Source of the DNA: Brevipalpus yothersi
Taxonomy: Eukaryota; Arthropoda; Arachnida; Trombidiformes; Tenuipalpidae
Length of the DNA: 64,000 bases
Assembly (NCBI GenBank): GCA_003956705.1
Contig: QZCP01000634.1
Location: forward strand, 151,000-214,999
Direction: 5' to 3'
Positions within the stretch are counted from its first letter, which is position 1, and the number at the start of each line of letters is the position of its first letter. Below the pieces are notes generated by a model. It was not told the origin of the DNA. It did not search any database and saw only the letters and a list, made by a program, of their open reading frames with translations. Positions 14,000 through 28,859 of the stretch are shown here, in pieces. The position numbers were made by a program, and so were the translations under genes.

Positions 14000-16900
14000 C
14001 CGAAAATCTCTACAAAATCAAACGTGATCACTTTTAATCCATGACCAGTATATACACACTCCCCCGCCATTCATATAGTAAATCATGATATTATTCCTTG
14101 GATGGATATTCACTCCACTTTTATCGGTTTGCATGCACTTCACCTTCCAACACTCAACGGTTTACCTCGTTTACTTTACGATTCATTTGATGATATCTTT
14201 TACAAGATAGTGCATATAAATATGCCGGTAAATGGTACTTATTGCTCCGTAAGCAGCACGATATAGTTGTTTCAGTGAATTTTTATTTCTCTCTGATCTT
14301 TATGCAGTAAGTGGAGAGCTCTGGTTAAGCTACAAATGATAATTGTGTGTATGAGAGATGGTTTGACATTGTCTAATAATGTTCCACTCTTCTTTCTCCC
14401 CTCTTTTCTTTACCTTTGTTACTTGTTTTCATGTTCAGCTGTTGCAAGTGTATGGATCACATGAGCAAGGCTTTCGATTGTTGTGTGTGCATATTTATGA
14501 TATACACTCATAATACACAGAGTACTGTTATACGAAATGATTGGATGATTGAGAGCAGTACAAGAAGATCTTTTCTATTATCATTTTTCTCTCCTCCTCC
14601 TCCTCCACCACCACACTACCTCTCCTCCCTTTCATTTGCTCTTCATGCTTACTTTTCCCTTCTCGTCCATCACTTGCTATTCCAAATTTTAAATGGTCAG
14701 TACAAGAAGAAAAAGAGAAAGAGATAGAGTAATAGACAGCAAAGATGGTTAAAAAGTATGTGTGAGAATTGAAAAGAAGAGATGAGAAATAGGAAAAAGT
14801 AACAAAAACAAACAGACGGCTGCTTGCAAGTTCACTTTTTCACGAATTCCCATAAAAATTGCTTAAAACATGCTGTGGATAATATCTCGCTCGCTCTCTT
14901 TATGTATGTATATTGCTTTTTCTTCACTCTCTCTCTTTCTCTTTCTTTCTCTTATTTTAACTCATCACACACACACACATACAAACTTCTTATAATCTGG
15001 CGCTTCTTTCACACGAGTCATTTAAAATCATATGCATCATCTTCTACACCATCTTGAATCGAATCAAAGAGGCCATAACTAATCAGTTATTCTGTGAGAA
15101 AAAAAGTTTCTTTTTAGGTACGTGTGTGTGTGTGATCTATATCTTTAATTTAAGCCGTTGATTGAATTCTATCATCACTAATCAAAGGAAAGAAAGAAGA
15201 AGCTAATGCAAGAAAAACGAAGATGCTCTTTTGATCTTGATGTTACTCTCAATAGGACCCTCACACTATTGAAGAAAAAGAAGAAGAAGATTGAAATCAT
15301 AACTGATAAACTTTATTCTGATAAAGTTGATGCACTGATGTGATGCTTTGTTTGAGATATGAAGCATGTTGAGCTCTTGGAATGATGTTCTCATGGAAGC
15401 ATCCACAATTAGAGTAGAAGAAAAAGTCAGCTTTCACTTTATCAATTTTCTGGTTGATTAGATTGAGAGTTGTGGTAGAAATGAATGAGCAATCAAATGA
15501 TCAAAATAGAGAGCAAAAAGTATTTCAGATCATTCATCTCTCTTTCCGATTTCCATTAATGTTATGTTACATTATGAGTATATTTCCTGAGAATATTTTC
15601 ACCGAATTGATGAATCAAGAAGTTCCATTCGATCATTTTTCTCTTCTCCTCCTCCTTCTGCTTCCTCTCTACTGTATGTTTCTTTTATTTCTATCTCACA
15701 AAATACTTTGTGAGCCTCACTGTTGGATACCGGCCTTTTAGTTCAAAGATTGAGCTTTGCGGTCATGTTTACCTATTGATAGGCTGAATGCATGTATAAA
15801 CAATATATCACATCGGATACCGAACTTTGATCCTGTTGTTGCTAGAAACAACACCAACAGCTTATGATAATTTACATACTCTTAATCCATGTTTGCCACA
15901 ACAGAATTGTTACTTCTTGAAATGATATTATACAATGCCTGCTCCTATCTCAATGAATTGAACATTCATCCTAACTTAACTTATACACACATACACACAC
16001 ACGCATTTTCATCCACCCACCAGCCACCTGATGCAATCGAAGATTGGAAAAAGTGTTACAAACTTTAATTAGGAAGATTTTTCTTGCCACCATTCGGTTG
16101 CCTCCTTTTTCTACAGGCTCTGTTGAGGCCTTCCAGCTGACAGGCAAACACATTCGTGTTTGTTCCTCACTGAATCTATCTTATCAGCGTCATTGTTTCA
16201 CCGATTGGTGTTGAGTGGAAATGAGTGAGTGAAGCGTTTTGTGTGTGTATATGTTTATCTATGCAAATTTATGCATCATCCTACTTTGGCTAGTTCATTC
16301 CCATCGAAGTTGAAAATCTTTGCGCCTTCTTCTTACAAACGATCACAACAGCGAGAGAAAAAGATCGGATGTGAGAGAGAGAGAAATATGTTGAAGAAAA
16401 AAAAAGAGGAACGGATATCATGATGCCCAAAAGATCATAATTATTATTGCCAAGTTATGATTGTTATTGCATTTTGGTTAATTATTCAACACATATATAT
16501 GTGTGTGTATACGCACTCCAGTAGAAGAAGAGCGAGAATTCCGAATATATTTATATTCTTAAATCACCACGGTTTCATAGACTGTGCCAATGCCCGAGTT
16601 GGTTTGTAGGCAATTATGATTGTGTGTATCTGGAGGGAAACAGAAAAGGGTTAAAATTGAGATAGAGAGAGAGAGAGAGGAAACACGCTTGAATGGAATT
16701 CATTTTATGACTGGTAACGAAAGGCTTGGAGGTGGGAAATGATGGAAAATGGAAAGAGACTCTCCTTGTTTCCCGTGGTGATGCCTGTAAGAGCGATGTT
16801 CTGCTAACTACTTGGCCCAGTACCTTTTAAAAAGTTTTTTAAAAGTTAACGGAAAATTGGTTTAGATTTAAGTGACTTGAGTTGAAAGGAGCATGCTTTT

Positions 16901-19900
16901 GAATAATTCTCTGAATGGATTGTGTGTGTGTGTGTGTGTGTATGTATGTGAGTGTATGTGTAATTAAGATGGTCAGCTTCTTGATGTTAACATTATAAGC
17001 CTTCTAAACTCATGTGAGTGATGCTCAATGTTTACTTAATGCTACTATTATTAGTGTCATGAGCACGTAAATATTGTACCTGCTGGTGTAATATAGAACA
17101 TTTTTTGAAATATGAAAATTATGCAGCACCCGATCCCTTTCTCTCTCTTTCTTGGACCTTTATCTTTTTTGATCTTCGAGTCACTCAATTTGATCTCTCT
17201 CTTCTCCTCCTCCTCCTTTTTTCTTCACTCTGATGTCGATAAGAGGATTTCATCTAAATAATCTCAATATGTGACCAGTGTTTTTTCTTCACTCTCGATA
17301 ATCCATTTTGTGTTCACTCTTGCTATTATCAAGAATAGAGAGTGCAAAAAGAAAGGGAGAAAGAAGAGAGAATATGTAGTAGGAAGAAAATTGGGAACAA
17401 GGTGAGGCTGCCTTAAGATTTACGGTCATAATCATTATCATTGATATTTTTAAGGCTACTACTATAAGATAGACTGTGTGTATGTTTGTGTGTGTGTAGT
17501 GAAGAGAGTGAGAACATATAATTCGACAAGTCGGACGTCGAAGAGACGTACAACGTTAGTGGAACATATAGCTACTAGTGGGGAAAAGATGGGCGAAAAA
17601 TAGTGGTTCACTTTTAAGAAGGAATAGTAGTACTGAATGGGGTGGTGATAATGTTTATGATGATGTGACTGATATCGTTCTTCTTCATCAGCTCTCTCTC
17701 TCACTTTTTTATGTAGGATGGACTTGCTACGTACTTTGACTGAAATATGAGAGGATAGTGGACAGCTTGGACATGATTGAGAATGATTGAAGATTAATTC
17801 AATTACTAAACTTACCAAATCGTTCATTCAGGTTGTTGTGTGAGTGAGAGTAGACCTTAGATGAGTTACACAAGCCTTGATAGACTTGAAAGTCTCTTAC
17901 TCTTTCCACCCGGTTTTTTTTCTGACTCATGTTGTGATGAAAAAATACCGGCTCAATTGTATATATGAGTGAACCTGTAAGCTAGTCGAAGCTAATGATG
18001 ATAAGCGACCGAAGAAGAAGATAAAAAAAATTGTTCTACTTGCATGGAAAGGTTTGATCAGATTTTCTTGGACTATAAAACTGATTCATTAAAGGATAGC
18101 AAGTGATTGGGAATAAGAGCGTTGATAATTTGCCGATAATATTCACCAACCAAGATTCTTCGATGCTACCCTCAGCGGTACATGTATATGTGTATGTGTG
18201 TATGTGTGTGTACTCATGATGTCTAGCTGTATAGAATGCCGGTTTGTGTTTGGGTCCATTTAGTGGTGATGCCGCCATAGTAATTGCCGATTTTACCTTT
18301 TTTTTCCTTACCTGCCTGCCATACACTCGCCAGTGATGATGTTAAGAGAGAAAGAAGTAATAGTTATGTGTGTGTGTGTAGAATAAAGGAGAGAGGAAAA
18401 AAAATAAGAAAGGAAGAGCGAAAAGATGAAAAACAAGATCAAATGCCCAGAGGGGTTAGTCAAAAAGTATCAGAAAAATATTATAGAGAGACTATATAAC
18501 GGGCCACTATGAGACTTTATCTGAATTGCTTTCTCATAAAGTGAAGCTGTCAAAAACAAAGAAAAATTGATGCTTACGCGCTTATCTATCTATATATGAT
18601 GTGGATAAAGATTTTTTCCAACTCATAAGCTGGATGATTTATTGTGTGTTCTTCTAACTTTTTCTCCTCACTTCCCTCCTCATTTTATTGATGCTTTCAT
18701 TTTCTTACCTTTACTCTATACTCGATTATCTATGAAATATAATGGCAAAAATGTTATTGATGGCCACTTTCTATTTAAACTTTTCACCCAATTATTAATC
18801 ATTAATCCCTTCCGGACGAAAAATGATGATGTACCCTTACCATGTTCTCAGCCATCAGACACCAGTCTTTTGTTGTTCTGTTTACCTGTTGATATATCTT
18901 TCGCTAAATTACAATCTAATCTTCTTGTTCTTTTTTTCTTCTTATTTTGTCTACAGGAAGCGCTCCTGGAAAATGAAAGATCAATCGAATATGATCCTAA
19001 AGAAGTGAATATTATCACTTCAAACCCAGCTTGTCACAGTGCTGATGCTAAAGCGGTACGAATCTGATGCCAAATTTTGACTGGCTGGATAGCAGTAGAG
19101 GAAGCCTATGCAATGTTGGTGATCATCCATGATGGTTTATTACTCCTTCCATGCCCATTAGTTTGGGCGTTGAAGGGTAATCAAGAACGCTGTAGACTTC
19201 GACATCTCGTTTTTTTTCAGTTTCACTAGCTCATCAAAGCTTTGTTCATATTGACAATCTCCTTACCATTTTCCATCAACTCCATGCTCATTCATCTTCT
19301 ACTGTCTCTTTTTTCATTCCAATTGTGTCATCTTTCTCCTCTCTTTACCTCCTTCTTCTTTTTCTTTCTATCTCTCTCCACTTGATTCCACAACCGTAAA
19401 TGTCTACCTCCTCTTATACCATGTTTGAGTGGTGCCATAATTTTCAACCCTGACCAGATTGTTTGCTATCCTCATGACCCGTTGAGATGACTTCAAGACC
19501 ACTTTTCTGACCAACAGTATATTTGATGATAATAGTATTGGTATCGGTTAGATCATAATAAGCATATTGAATCGAGGAGGAAGAAGAATGAAATTGATAG
19601 AGTAAAAGAGAGATAGAGATAAGAAAGATGAGAAAGAAAATGAGCGAATCATCTTCAGGGTCTCTATCTCGCTTTCTTATTTCACCAAACCATTCGATTT
19701 CACCCTTTCTATTACTTGATAGCGTTATCCTTCCCTGTTCCTCCTTATCACACGTTCTTGTATGTTATGACACCACCAACAACAATGCGTTTCCTTGCCC
19801 ACCCATTCTTTTGGGCTTTTTTCTACATCAAAAATGAAGCTAAAACACAGTTGATTTTTTGATGGAGATGCGTTCATGCACATATAGCGGATCAGGCCAT

Positions 19901-22894
19901 TGATAGACAAAGAAGCATCATTCACATTTACGGCCCCCGCCGTGTGTATATAATCTTCTCTTTCTTTTTTCCTTTTTCTTGAATTTTTTCTCTCTTCTCC
20001 TCTTCTCTTCCTATCTTCATTTCACTAGTTCCTGCTGTTATGTGACTCTATCTGTAATACTAACACCATTTTCATGGTTTTTATGTTTAACCCTTCACAC
20101 TCTAAGGCACAAAACTAGGCAAAAAGTGAACGAAGAAAAGAAGATTCGGTTACAATTGAGTGATTCACCTCAACGACCGGAAATCAATCAGTGTCCTTCA
20201 TTCGATATTCACGACTCTTATCTGAATTAATCGATGAACATTGTGGACTCTTTTCGGTTCGTTTCGATCTATTTGCTCTTCTTCATTCCCTCTCCACCCA
20301 AACATATTTCTCTTGGAAGAGTGATTATCAGTTGAAACATGACAGATATATTTTGTGTATATTTTTTCTCTTTTCCCAAAAACTATGGCAAGCGTTCGGA
20401 ACTAAGGTTTGAACCAGGACATTCAACCATCATGGATGTGCACGTATTTGCATAATATTGCTCGCGCTTCTTCTAAAAAAAATTTTTCACACTAAAATAT
20501 GTCTTCTTCCCGTCCTGATAGGCTTCCTCAAAATCTGTGGAGAACATAACCATTAAAGATTTTTCCAAATGGTTGGATCGAACTGATAAGCATCTCAAAT
20601 CAGTATGCTACTGCTCATTTGTCGACTTCACTGCCAACAGCTCTTCCTCCTCCTTGGGAAAAGAGTGGATAGATGCCATATCAGAGCACAAAGTAATCAC
20701 TTTTTCCATACCTATTTAAAGCGTCTCTTAACTCTTCCGGACAAGCAATATTTGGCAACCTATGATGGTGAGGGAGAGAGTCGAGTTTCTCTTTTGATTG
20801 CGTCCCAAAGTCTTCATCTTCGAACAAATGAGCTTTCAAGAGCTCACTCACAAAATTGTCAGCTAAAAACGTTACCATCCATTTTATCATGAAATCAGCT
20901 CCTATGGCTATTAGTATAATTGTTTAGGACGATGAGTTTCAATTCTCACTTCTTGATATCGTAACGATTTTATCGTCAAGGTTTAGAAAAGTTTTCAGAA
21001 TGCTTTCATGTCTACGTGATGGCGCCAAATTCTCCCAGCCTAAGTTTCAGTAGCGTCCTCCAGTGAGATTGATTTACCTGTTGCATCGAACTTCGAAGTT
21101 GGGATGTCCGGAGTAAGCCTCTTCATGCTAGATCCGTTGATTTTTAATTCAGAGCTTTAATGCTTTCATTAATCGAGACTAGTTGGATTTGAGTTCCATG
21201 AGATCGATTATTTCCTATGGTTCTAGTGGACCTGATAGCTAAGTTTTTTGAGGAAACTAAGGAAGTTAACCACAATTTGGTCTTTTTACGCTGGAATTTT
21301 TGGCGATAGATAGGCATTTAGCTTTCATTCAATGCTCAATATTCAAAGTTTGTGATATTTGTCGTAACATTTCGTGTGATTCTTGTAATTTTGTTGACAT
21401 CTAACCTCTTTATCAGAGCTAGATTCTTAGAAAAATTCATCTCTGGATTAGATCTCAAAACTTTATATGATTCATAGGTTATCCCAGCAAATTCCAGTTA
21501 TTGTCTGTGATTTATGTCTGACTTGATAAATTCATAATGGAATGAATTCATTTGCTGAACTTAGATACTAGCAAATGATGATAAATGTAATGTACTGTAG
21601 AAATTGGAAAAGTTGAGTTTTCCCAACTCCCAGTGAGAATTAGCTAATTTCCGTTGATTATTTCTAGGTTATCATCTAGGCTGAATTCTTGTGAAAAAGG
21701 CCAGTATTTCCATCGATCTTTGACTGCTTATTCTTGAAGAATTTCAAAAGAAAATTTCTCATCATCATCGATTTCCTCGTTAGACATCAAGAAAACCAGA
21801 CCACTATAGTGAGTTTTGTGAAACATTTTCGATCCTTTCTAATCGAAAATATGCCCTAGATATCCAGTGATTGATTTACATCTGTTAGTAGTTGTTTATA
21901 TATCTAACTCATTTCCTCTGAATTTCTCTTTCCCATTATGTGGAACTACCCCCTCAATACGGGCTCTTCCGTTCTAATTACATTTTTGAATCATTCTCCT
22001 GAGATGGCGTTCAGCTCATGATAAGAAAAAAGCTATCATATTCATGATGCACTAATGCTTCCTACTATTACTGACGATGATGATGCAAGCCACCAGCAAC
22101 GAGTTACAGAACCGTTCTCCAGCTTTCATCCAGAAAGTTCAGTTCGGTGAACTTGTTGGTGATTTTGGCCACCTCTCACTCTTTCGGGCCTCTAACTTAT
22201 CTCTTCTCTCTTTTGATTCAACTTGATCTCTCTCTCTCTCTCTTTTACATTCATTGTTTTCGATTCTTTTTCATTCATACTGTGAGAATACTACTTGTGA
22301 ACGTTAAAAGGTCTACGTGTGTGAGCTTTCTGTTCGCGGATTTGAAGTGGCCCGAATTTTTTCATTTCTATTCATCTTCTCTTCAACCCACTTGTTCAGC
22401 GAACTGCTACCGAGTGAACATTATTGACAGACTTATGACCATACCCATGCAAAGGTGCGTTCAAAGGTTTGATACATATATTGGTGGAAAAAGGTTTGAT
22501 CAACAAAATTTTCGTCCATCAGTTTTATGTGTAATCCTCTTTGATTACATATAAATGTATCATGAATCATTTTTCAATTTCAAGCTCTTGAAATCGAATA
22601 TTTCCTTCTCGTTGCAAAGTTAAAAGGTATCAACAATAGTGTATGTGTGTGTGTGTGCGTAAGTGTATCACTTTAATTCAGAAAAAATTTTTCCTCAATC
22701 GTATTCATTGTGAGTGCATGTGTCCAATATCATAATGTTTGTGTTAAGAAAGAAGGATAGAAAATTCTCGTAGCTCATGTGAATTTTTAGCCCAATATTC
22801 ACGAAGCTCTTTTTTTCTCAAGTACCTATCACGTGGTACCTTTTTATCATCTAAACTCCGCCTCAATGCCATTATGGGACAGCCTTCCATGAAG

Positions 22895-22960
<66 letters not shown>

Positions 22961-25433
22961 ATGCTCTTTTCTATCTTCGTTTAATGAAATGAGATCGAGT
23001 ATGATCTCTAGCATATACATATACACTCACACACACACCATATACTCTCTCGCTGTGAAGCAGGCTTTTATGTTCACCAATCATCATCATAGAGTTAATG
23101 TTGCCCAGTGTGCTTTAAATACATACAAATGCTAATGATTATCCTGTGATTAATCTGTCTATCTTTTTTCTCCTCTCTCTCTCTCTCTTCTCTCTACTGT
23201 TTTTATTCAACCAACCACCCCAACTTCCGCCGTCGTCACAACACCTAACACATACAATTTTTGCTCAACTCGCCCTACCTGTGTGTGTATGTGCGTTTGT
23301 GTGTACGTTTTTATTCGCGCTTTTTCTTCTACTCATCATCACCATCAACTACCACTTTAATAGGCTATTCAAGCGGAGATACAGAATATTGGACGACGAT
23401 TCATCAACTCATTGAAAGCTAATTGTAATGCAACCAGTAGATCTCTGTTGAGTGGAGAAGAGACTCGATGGCACAGTCTATGGCTCAAATCATTTGAATG
23501 CTTGATGATTTTGGAAGAACATCATACGTGTCCCTCACATCAGCATTGGAATCGCGATAGGTATGTATCCTCCACATGCTGTCAGCATGTATTCTCTAGC
23601 TTATCGTGTACACATTTTCGATCATCATGATTTTTATCTTCATCATACTTGTTCATGTGTGTGCCCTATGGTCAGTTTTGGAAAAGATTTTTCCTTCTTA
23701 TTTTTCTTCAACAATTTTTGAGCATGTTTTCTCTCTTTCTCTCTCTCTCATTTCCTTTCCATCGAATCATCATTTCTACTGAGTAAACTTCACACAACGA
23801 ACGTGACTATCGACTTAGTGACGTGCTGAGCTCAGTGGTTGTTCACAAAAATCGACTCATCTTATGTTCTGATTCCACATTTTTCGTGGATCCTCCCGTT
23901 TTGACCTGGTGATAGCGACAGACAGACAGACATACACACACAGCAATAAGATTACATCATGTATCACTTAAAATGTGGACTTTAAATCTACACTAGCGTA
24001 ATAGTAAAGAAAGTGAGAGAGATGGAGATAGATTGGATGAAACGAAATAAATTGGGCGGCAAAACGATACTGTTGAGAAGATTAACGAGAGCATATATCA
24101 AAGATCCACATTGAACAGCTAACTATGACCAAACGATGGTTATAACTGAATATCGCCCGACTAATAGCCTAAATAGCTTTTTTCTTCTGCTGTTTTCACA
24201 GCTTGTATTGAGTTATGAAAGTAGCTCAAATAATGATGCCCATAATCGTGTATATGTGTGTGAAGATAGCGTAAAATATGGTAGTGTCTACTACTCTGTT
24301 GACACTTCTGTGTATTCGAATACACAGACACTCTACTCTACTCTGCTCTATTGATAGTGATACCCAAAAGTCTCATTTAGATGACATTTATTCCCTCAAA
24401 TGTGAATGACTTGCTCAATTTTTCTGTTTGTTTCCTACTTATTTCATTCTTATTCCGATTTTTTTGTGTTTACCCCCAGACTTAGCGGTCCTCTTGGTGG
24501 TTCTAAAAGGTACAAATCAGGACACAAACTATCAGCCACTCAAGAGAAGGAGAACATTGGAACCATGAAAAATCGTCGTGTTCAAACAACCATGATCGGT
24601 ACAACTGCCAGTGCTACATTGGGTGATGTGTCTAATAGTAAATATGAGATAATACAAAAAGACATTGGATATTCGAGTGATGCAGACATGAGCGATGCTT
24701 GTGAGGTGAGTAAACTTTTCAACACCTCTCATTAAGTCAATTAGATGCAATACATGGACATAATATTTTGATGAATCAGTTTACCCATTTGAGATCTCAA
24801 GTGAACACTTTTTTTTCTTCTTTGTACATCATCATGATAGTCGTATAAAAGATTTAGATTTAGATTCAGATTCAGATTCATAGCACGAATGATGAGATAA
24901 AATGATGGAACATCGTTTGAATCAAGACCAACTGTATCAAGTAATATAAAGCGGACAAACGAAGCAGGTTAAGCAATATTTGAACCACTGAGAGCAAGTA
25001 GAGAAGAAAAAGAGGAGGAGGAGGAGAAGAGGAAAGATGAAGAAGGAAAAAAGATTGAAGAGTGAAAAAAATGGTAAAGTACACTCGAGAACTCTTGATG
25101 TATGTTGCAAGAAGAGAGAATATTCTTTGATCACCAGCTAAAATGCTTTCTCATTAACCCATTTTCAATCATAGTGGATTTTGTTTGTGTAATAGAGTGA
25201 AAGAAGGAAAGAAAGAGAGAAAGAGAGAGAGAGACGTGATTTGTGTGATCGACTTGATTCTTGTGGCTCCTATCTTCATCTTGAGGCTATTTGAATGGAC
25301 ACTCTTTCACGTTCTTTTTTTTCACTCTTCAGCCTCCGCAACATCAACATTAACAACATCACCATCATTTTGATGCTCTTCATTCTCAAGATGATCGCTA
25401 TGTTGTCCTTTGAAACTGATTTGCGAGAGCCCA

Positions 25434-25498
<65 letters not shown>

Positions 25499-28400
25499 AT
25501 GTATGCTCTTTGAATATTCTCCCACAATTATCAAGATTCATGTTGAGTGGTTTCCAAAAAAAGGAAAAGAGAGAAGAAATTTTGAGGAGACAGAAAAAGA
25601 CTTTGACTCCATTTTAACATTCACATTGGCTGGTCATGAAAAGCATTCATATATATTAAAGTAAGTGCAATAATATTGCACACATACTGTGTATATATAT
25701 GTGTGTGAGAGAGAGGAGTTGATAGTCATGTCCGAAAATTTAATGAGTGGGAGGCCGATCATTGATGTAGAAAAATTGTTCCCTCCGACAGACATCATTT
25801 TTCTCTTCCTCTCTCTCGGTCTCTCTCATCAATCAGTATACACACAGTGAACATGGACCGATAGAAATTACAGTGTTACCCATGTTACAATGACAACCTT
25901 CGATTATTTCAGGCCATCTTGTATTCTGATCCAGGATCTCATGGTCAAAATAGGCTCCACCTGATTTTATCCTCTCCTTTTACTCGTTTTCCTTTCTCTC
26001 TCTCTCCCTCTTGATTCGATTCAAGATGAAGAAGAAGAAGGCTTTTCGGGTGTAGAAGAAAAGGATGAACCAAGGTGAACGAGTCGATCAAATGTAAGGG
26101 TTCATAAAGATGGATCTATTCACTTGTTGTACCCATGACTAGTCGATCTACAGGACTGACCAGTTCTATCATCGTCCCACGTTCCAGTGTTATAGCTTGC
26201 TAACACATCGTATGTATGTGTGTTTGTGTGTGTGTGTGTGTGTATATACTTTTTTTCGAACGTATAGGGATGAACACTTACAGGATCTTCAAAAGTTACT
26301 CCACAAATCAATGTATTTAGAGAGGCGTGATATGAACTTTTTTTGATTTCACATCTCAAGTTGCTGTAAGAAAGAAAAAATAAGATGGTATCTCACCAAG
26401 TTTTTGATGGAGGCTTTATTGGACTGATGATACTGAATCATAACTTATTTATAAATATGGATTGACGTCAGATGAAGTGTATTCATTAGTCTTGTTTTAT
26501 TTTTTCTTTCACTTCATCTTCCGTGTGATTCTTTCTCTCTCTCTCTCTCTCTCCCTCTTTTCCCTATTTTGTATTCAATGAGAAAAGCTTGGTGTCATTC
26601 TAATTCATTATAATTCTCTATCTCAATCTTCTCTCAAAGTTTATTCCTTTGAGTAGTGGTCATTTTTCAATCGTATCTTCTTTACATTCAATTTATTCTA
26701 CTGTGACTGTCCATCTTCTCAGAATTAGCTTCTTATTTTCTCTCTCTCTCTTCAGTCTTTAGGATCAGGCCAAGCTATAATTAACAAACTATAGTCCATT
26801 CATATTCTTTTCCAATTTATTCGTTCACGTTTTTTGACTCAATCATACGCGCAGAAGGCTTTCGAGATGAAGCTTGGACCATCCATTAGATTTTCGAAAA
26901 TATGAATAGAATTAAGTCCTCTTATCAAGCGGAAGAGAGAGACACACAGGGGAGAAAAGATGATCAAAAAAAAGTGAAGAAGAAAGAGATAACAGAAGGA
27001 GAGTGCTAATCAAATCTGCATGTCAGGTAATGATTCTCCAATCAAAATTCTGAAACAGTATCCAAAAGCTCAGCAATCTTCATCATTTTATTTCTTCTTC
27101 TCCTTTCCACATCTTCACTCACTGTCTAAATCTCTATCTCTCCCACTATTTTGGCCTCATCTCGTTATCCGTTCGGGCGTTTGTGATGCCCTTAGGCTTT
27201 CATCTTCCGCAATCAATTCTTCAACTGTATGTGTGCGTATATATTCTCATTCTCTCTCTTTATCCTTCCTCTTCATCATGATCTTTCCCTATCTTCTTAA
27301 CTTGAATCTTTTTCCCTCTCTTTCTCACACTTTTTCATGATTCTCTTTTGGTTCCTCAAGGTTTGATATATTTGAAATAGTTGTTGGTAATGTGTTTGTA
27401 AACATTATCTGAGCGCGTCACCGAATTGATCGGTTTTATTTCACAAAAAATGAGATCTCTATCATGATCGGCCAGCCAGAATTACCGCGATTACCTTCCA
27501 CAATCAGCCATGTTGATCAGCCATGAACGGGCAGATTGGAATAGCTGATGTCCAAATGGCCAAGCTCTTTCTTTCTCTCTCTCTCTTACTCTCAATCTAT
27601 TCCCTAATGATTCATCACGTATATGCTAGTGGCCCTAGTGGATTGGAGAGAGAGAGAGAAAGAAAAAGGATGAGAGAGAAAAAGATGATAAAAAATGATT
27701 GAAGTACAACAGCCTCAAGTATAATGATGTACAAACTTTAATCAACTTAACTTTATATGCATGAACGCAAACTTCATTCTCTCTCTCTCCCTTTACATTC
27801 AATCAATTTTAAGGATGTTAGTGTGGTCATGAAGAGCGATTTCGGAAAATGGGCAGAAAAAAAATCAGGTGATCTTTTTCACATCAAAATCGAATGGTCC
27901 ATGTATTGTTACTATCTGCTGTATATCATTAATAAGTGGAAAATTTTCACTGATAAAATCATAATCAATTACTTCTTTTTACTGCTATTTGCATGATTAA
28001 TTTATTTCCTTTTTTTTCTCTTCTCTTCTCTCCTCCATTCATTATATATGCTTAAATAATATGTGTATATACAGCCAAACAAAAATTTGAGCAGCATTAA
28101 TTCATCCAAAAGTCCAAGAAGACGTGTTCGAAGGCGAAAACAGCCAAGACCTGGTGAGCGTCCTTGGTCTTTTCATGCTGAATGGACTGGCTGGGACTAC
28201 TATAATCCTTTAGGACTCAATGGATATCAAAGTAAGTTTTTCGTGCCATGAATTTTGCGAATTTTATCGTGTGTGTATAGGTGTTTAAACATACTTGAGT
28301 TTGTGTATGTGTTGCAAGTTCAAAATCAAATTCAATGGTCATGAAGGGGAAAACTTCTCTCTCAATGGAAAGGTGAAACATGCTCCTGATTGAGTACACA

Positions 28401-28798
28401 AAGGATAAACGCTTTTTTCGACAAATTTTTTGGTGCTCTTATTTTTCAAGTTTTACTGGCACAATAGCATTCTCTCTTTCTCTCTATATATATTTATATT
28501 CTATCTCTTTTATGTTTTATGACAGCCTTCCAGTCACTTGAACACAATCCACTTGACCCACTTGCAGTCCATATTAGAATTTTATTCTTCTTATTTATAC
28601 GTCTTCTCTCTTTCACACACACACACATACACGTACATGCTTACTTACACTAACTTTATGCCTTCACCTTTACCATTATGCATTCGGAATCATTATCAAT
28701 CCACTGAATATATATTCCATTTCCATTTTTCGAGAAACATATTCAGTTGGATTATTTGCGCTCGTGGCTATTCATCACACCCTTAACCTGAAGCTTAT

Positions 28799-28859
<61 letters not shown>

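Larger units (their letters stand above)
12150..18956. other. first intron of the KASH-like gene (6.8 kb)
   Basis: A very long intron compared with the 50-200 base introns of most other genes in this window. It holds CT microsatellites at 12610-12668 and 13950-13996, a TG run near 16921-16940, and pyrimidine-rich filler. No exon with protein-like character was found, though short ones could be missed. Confidence 0.45.
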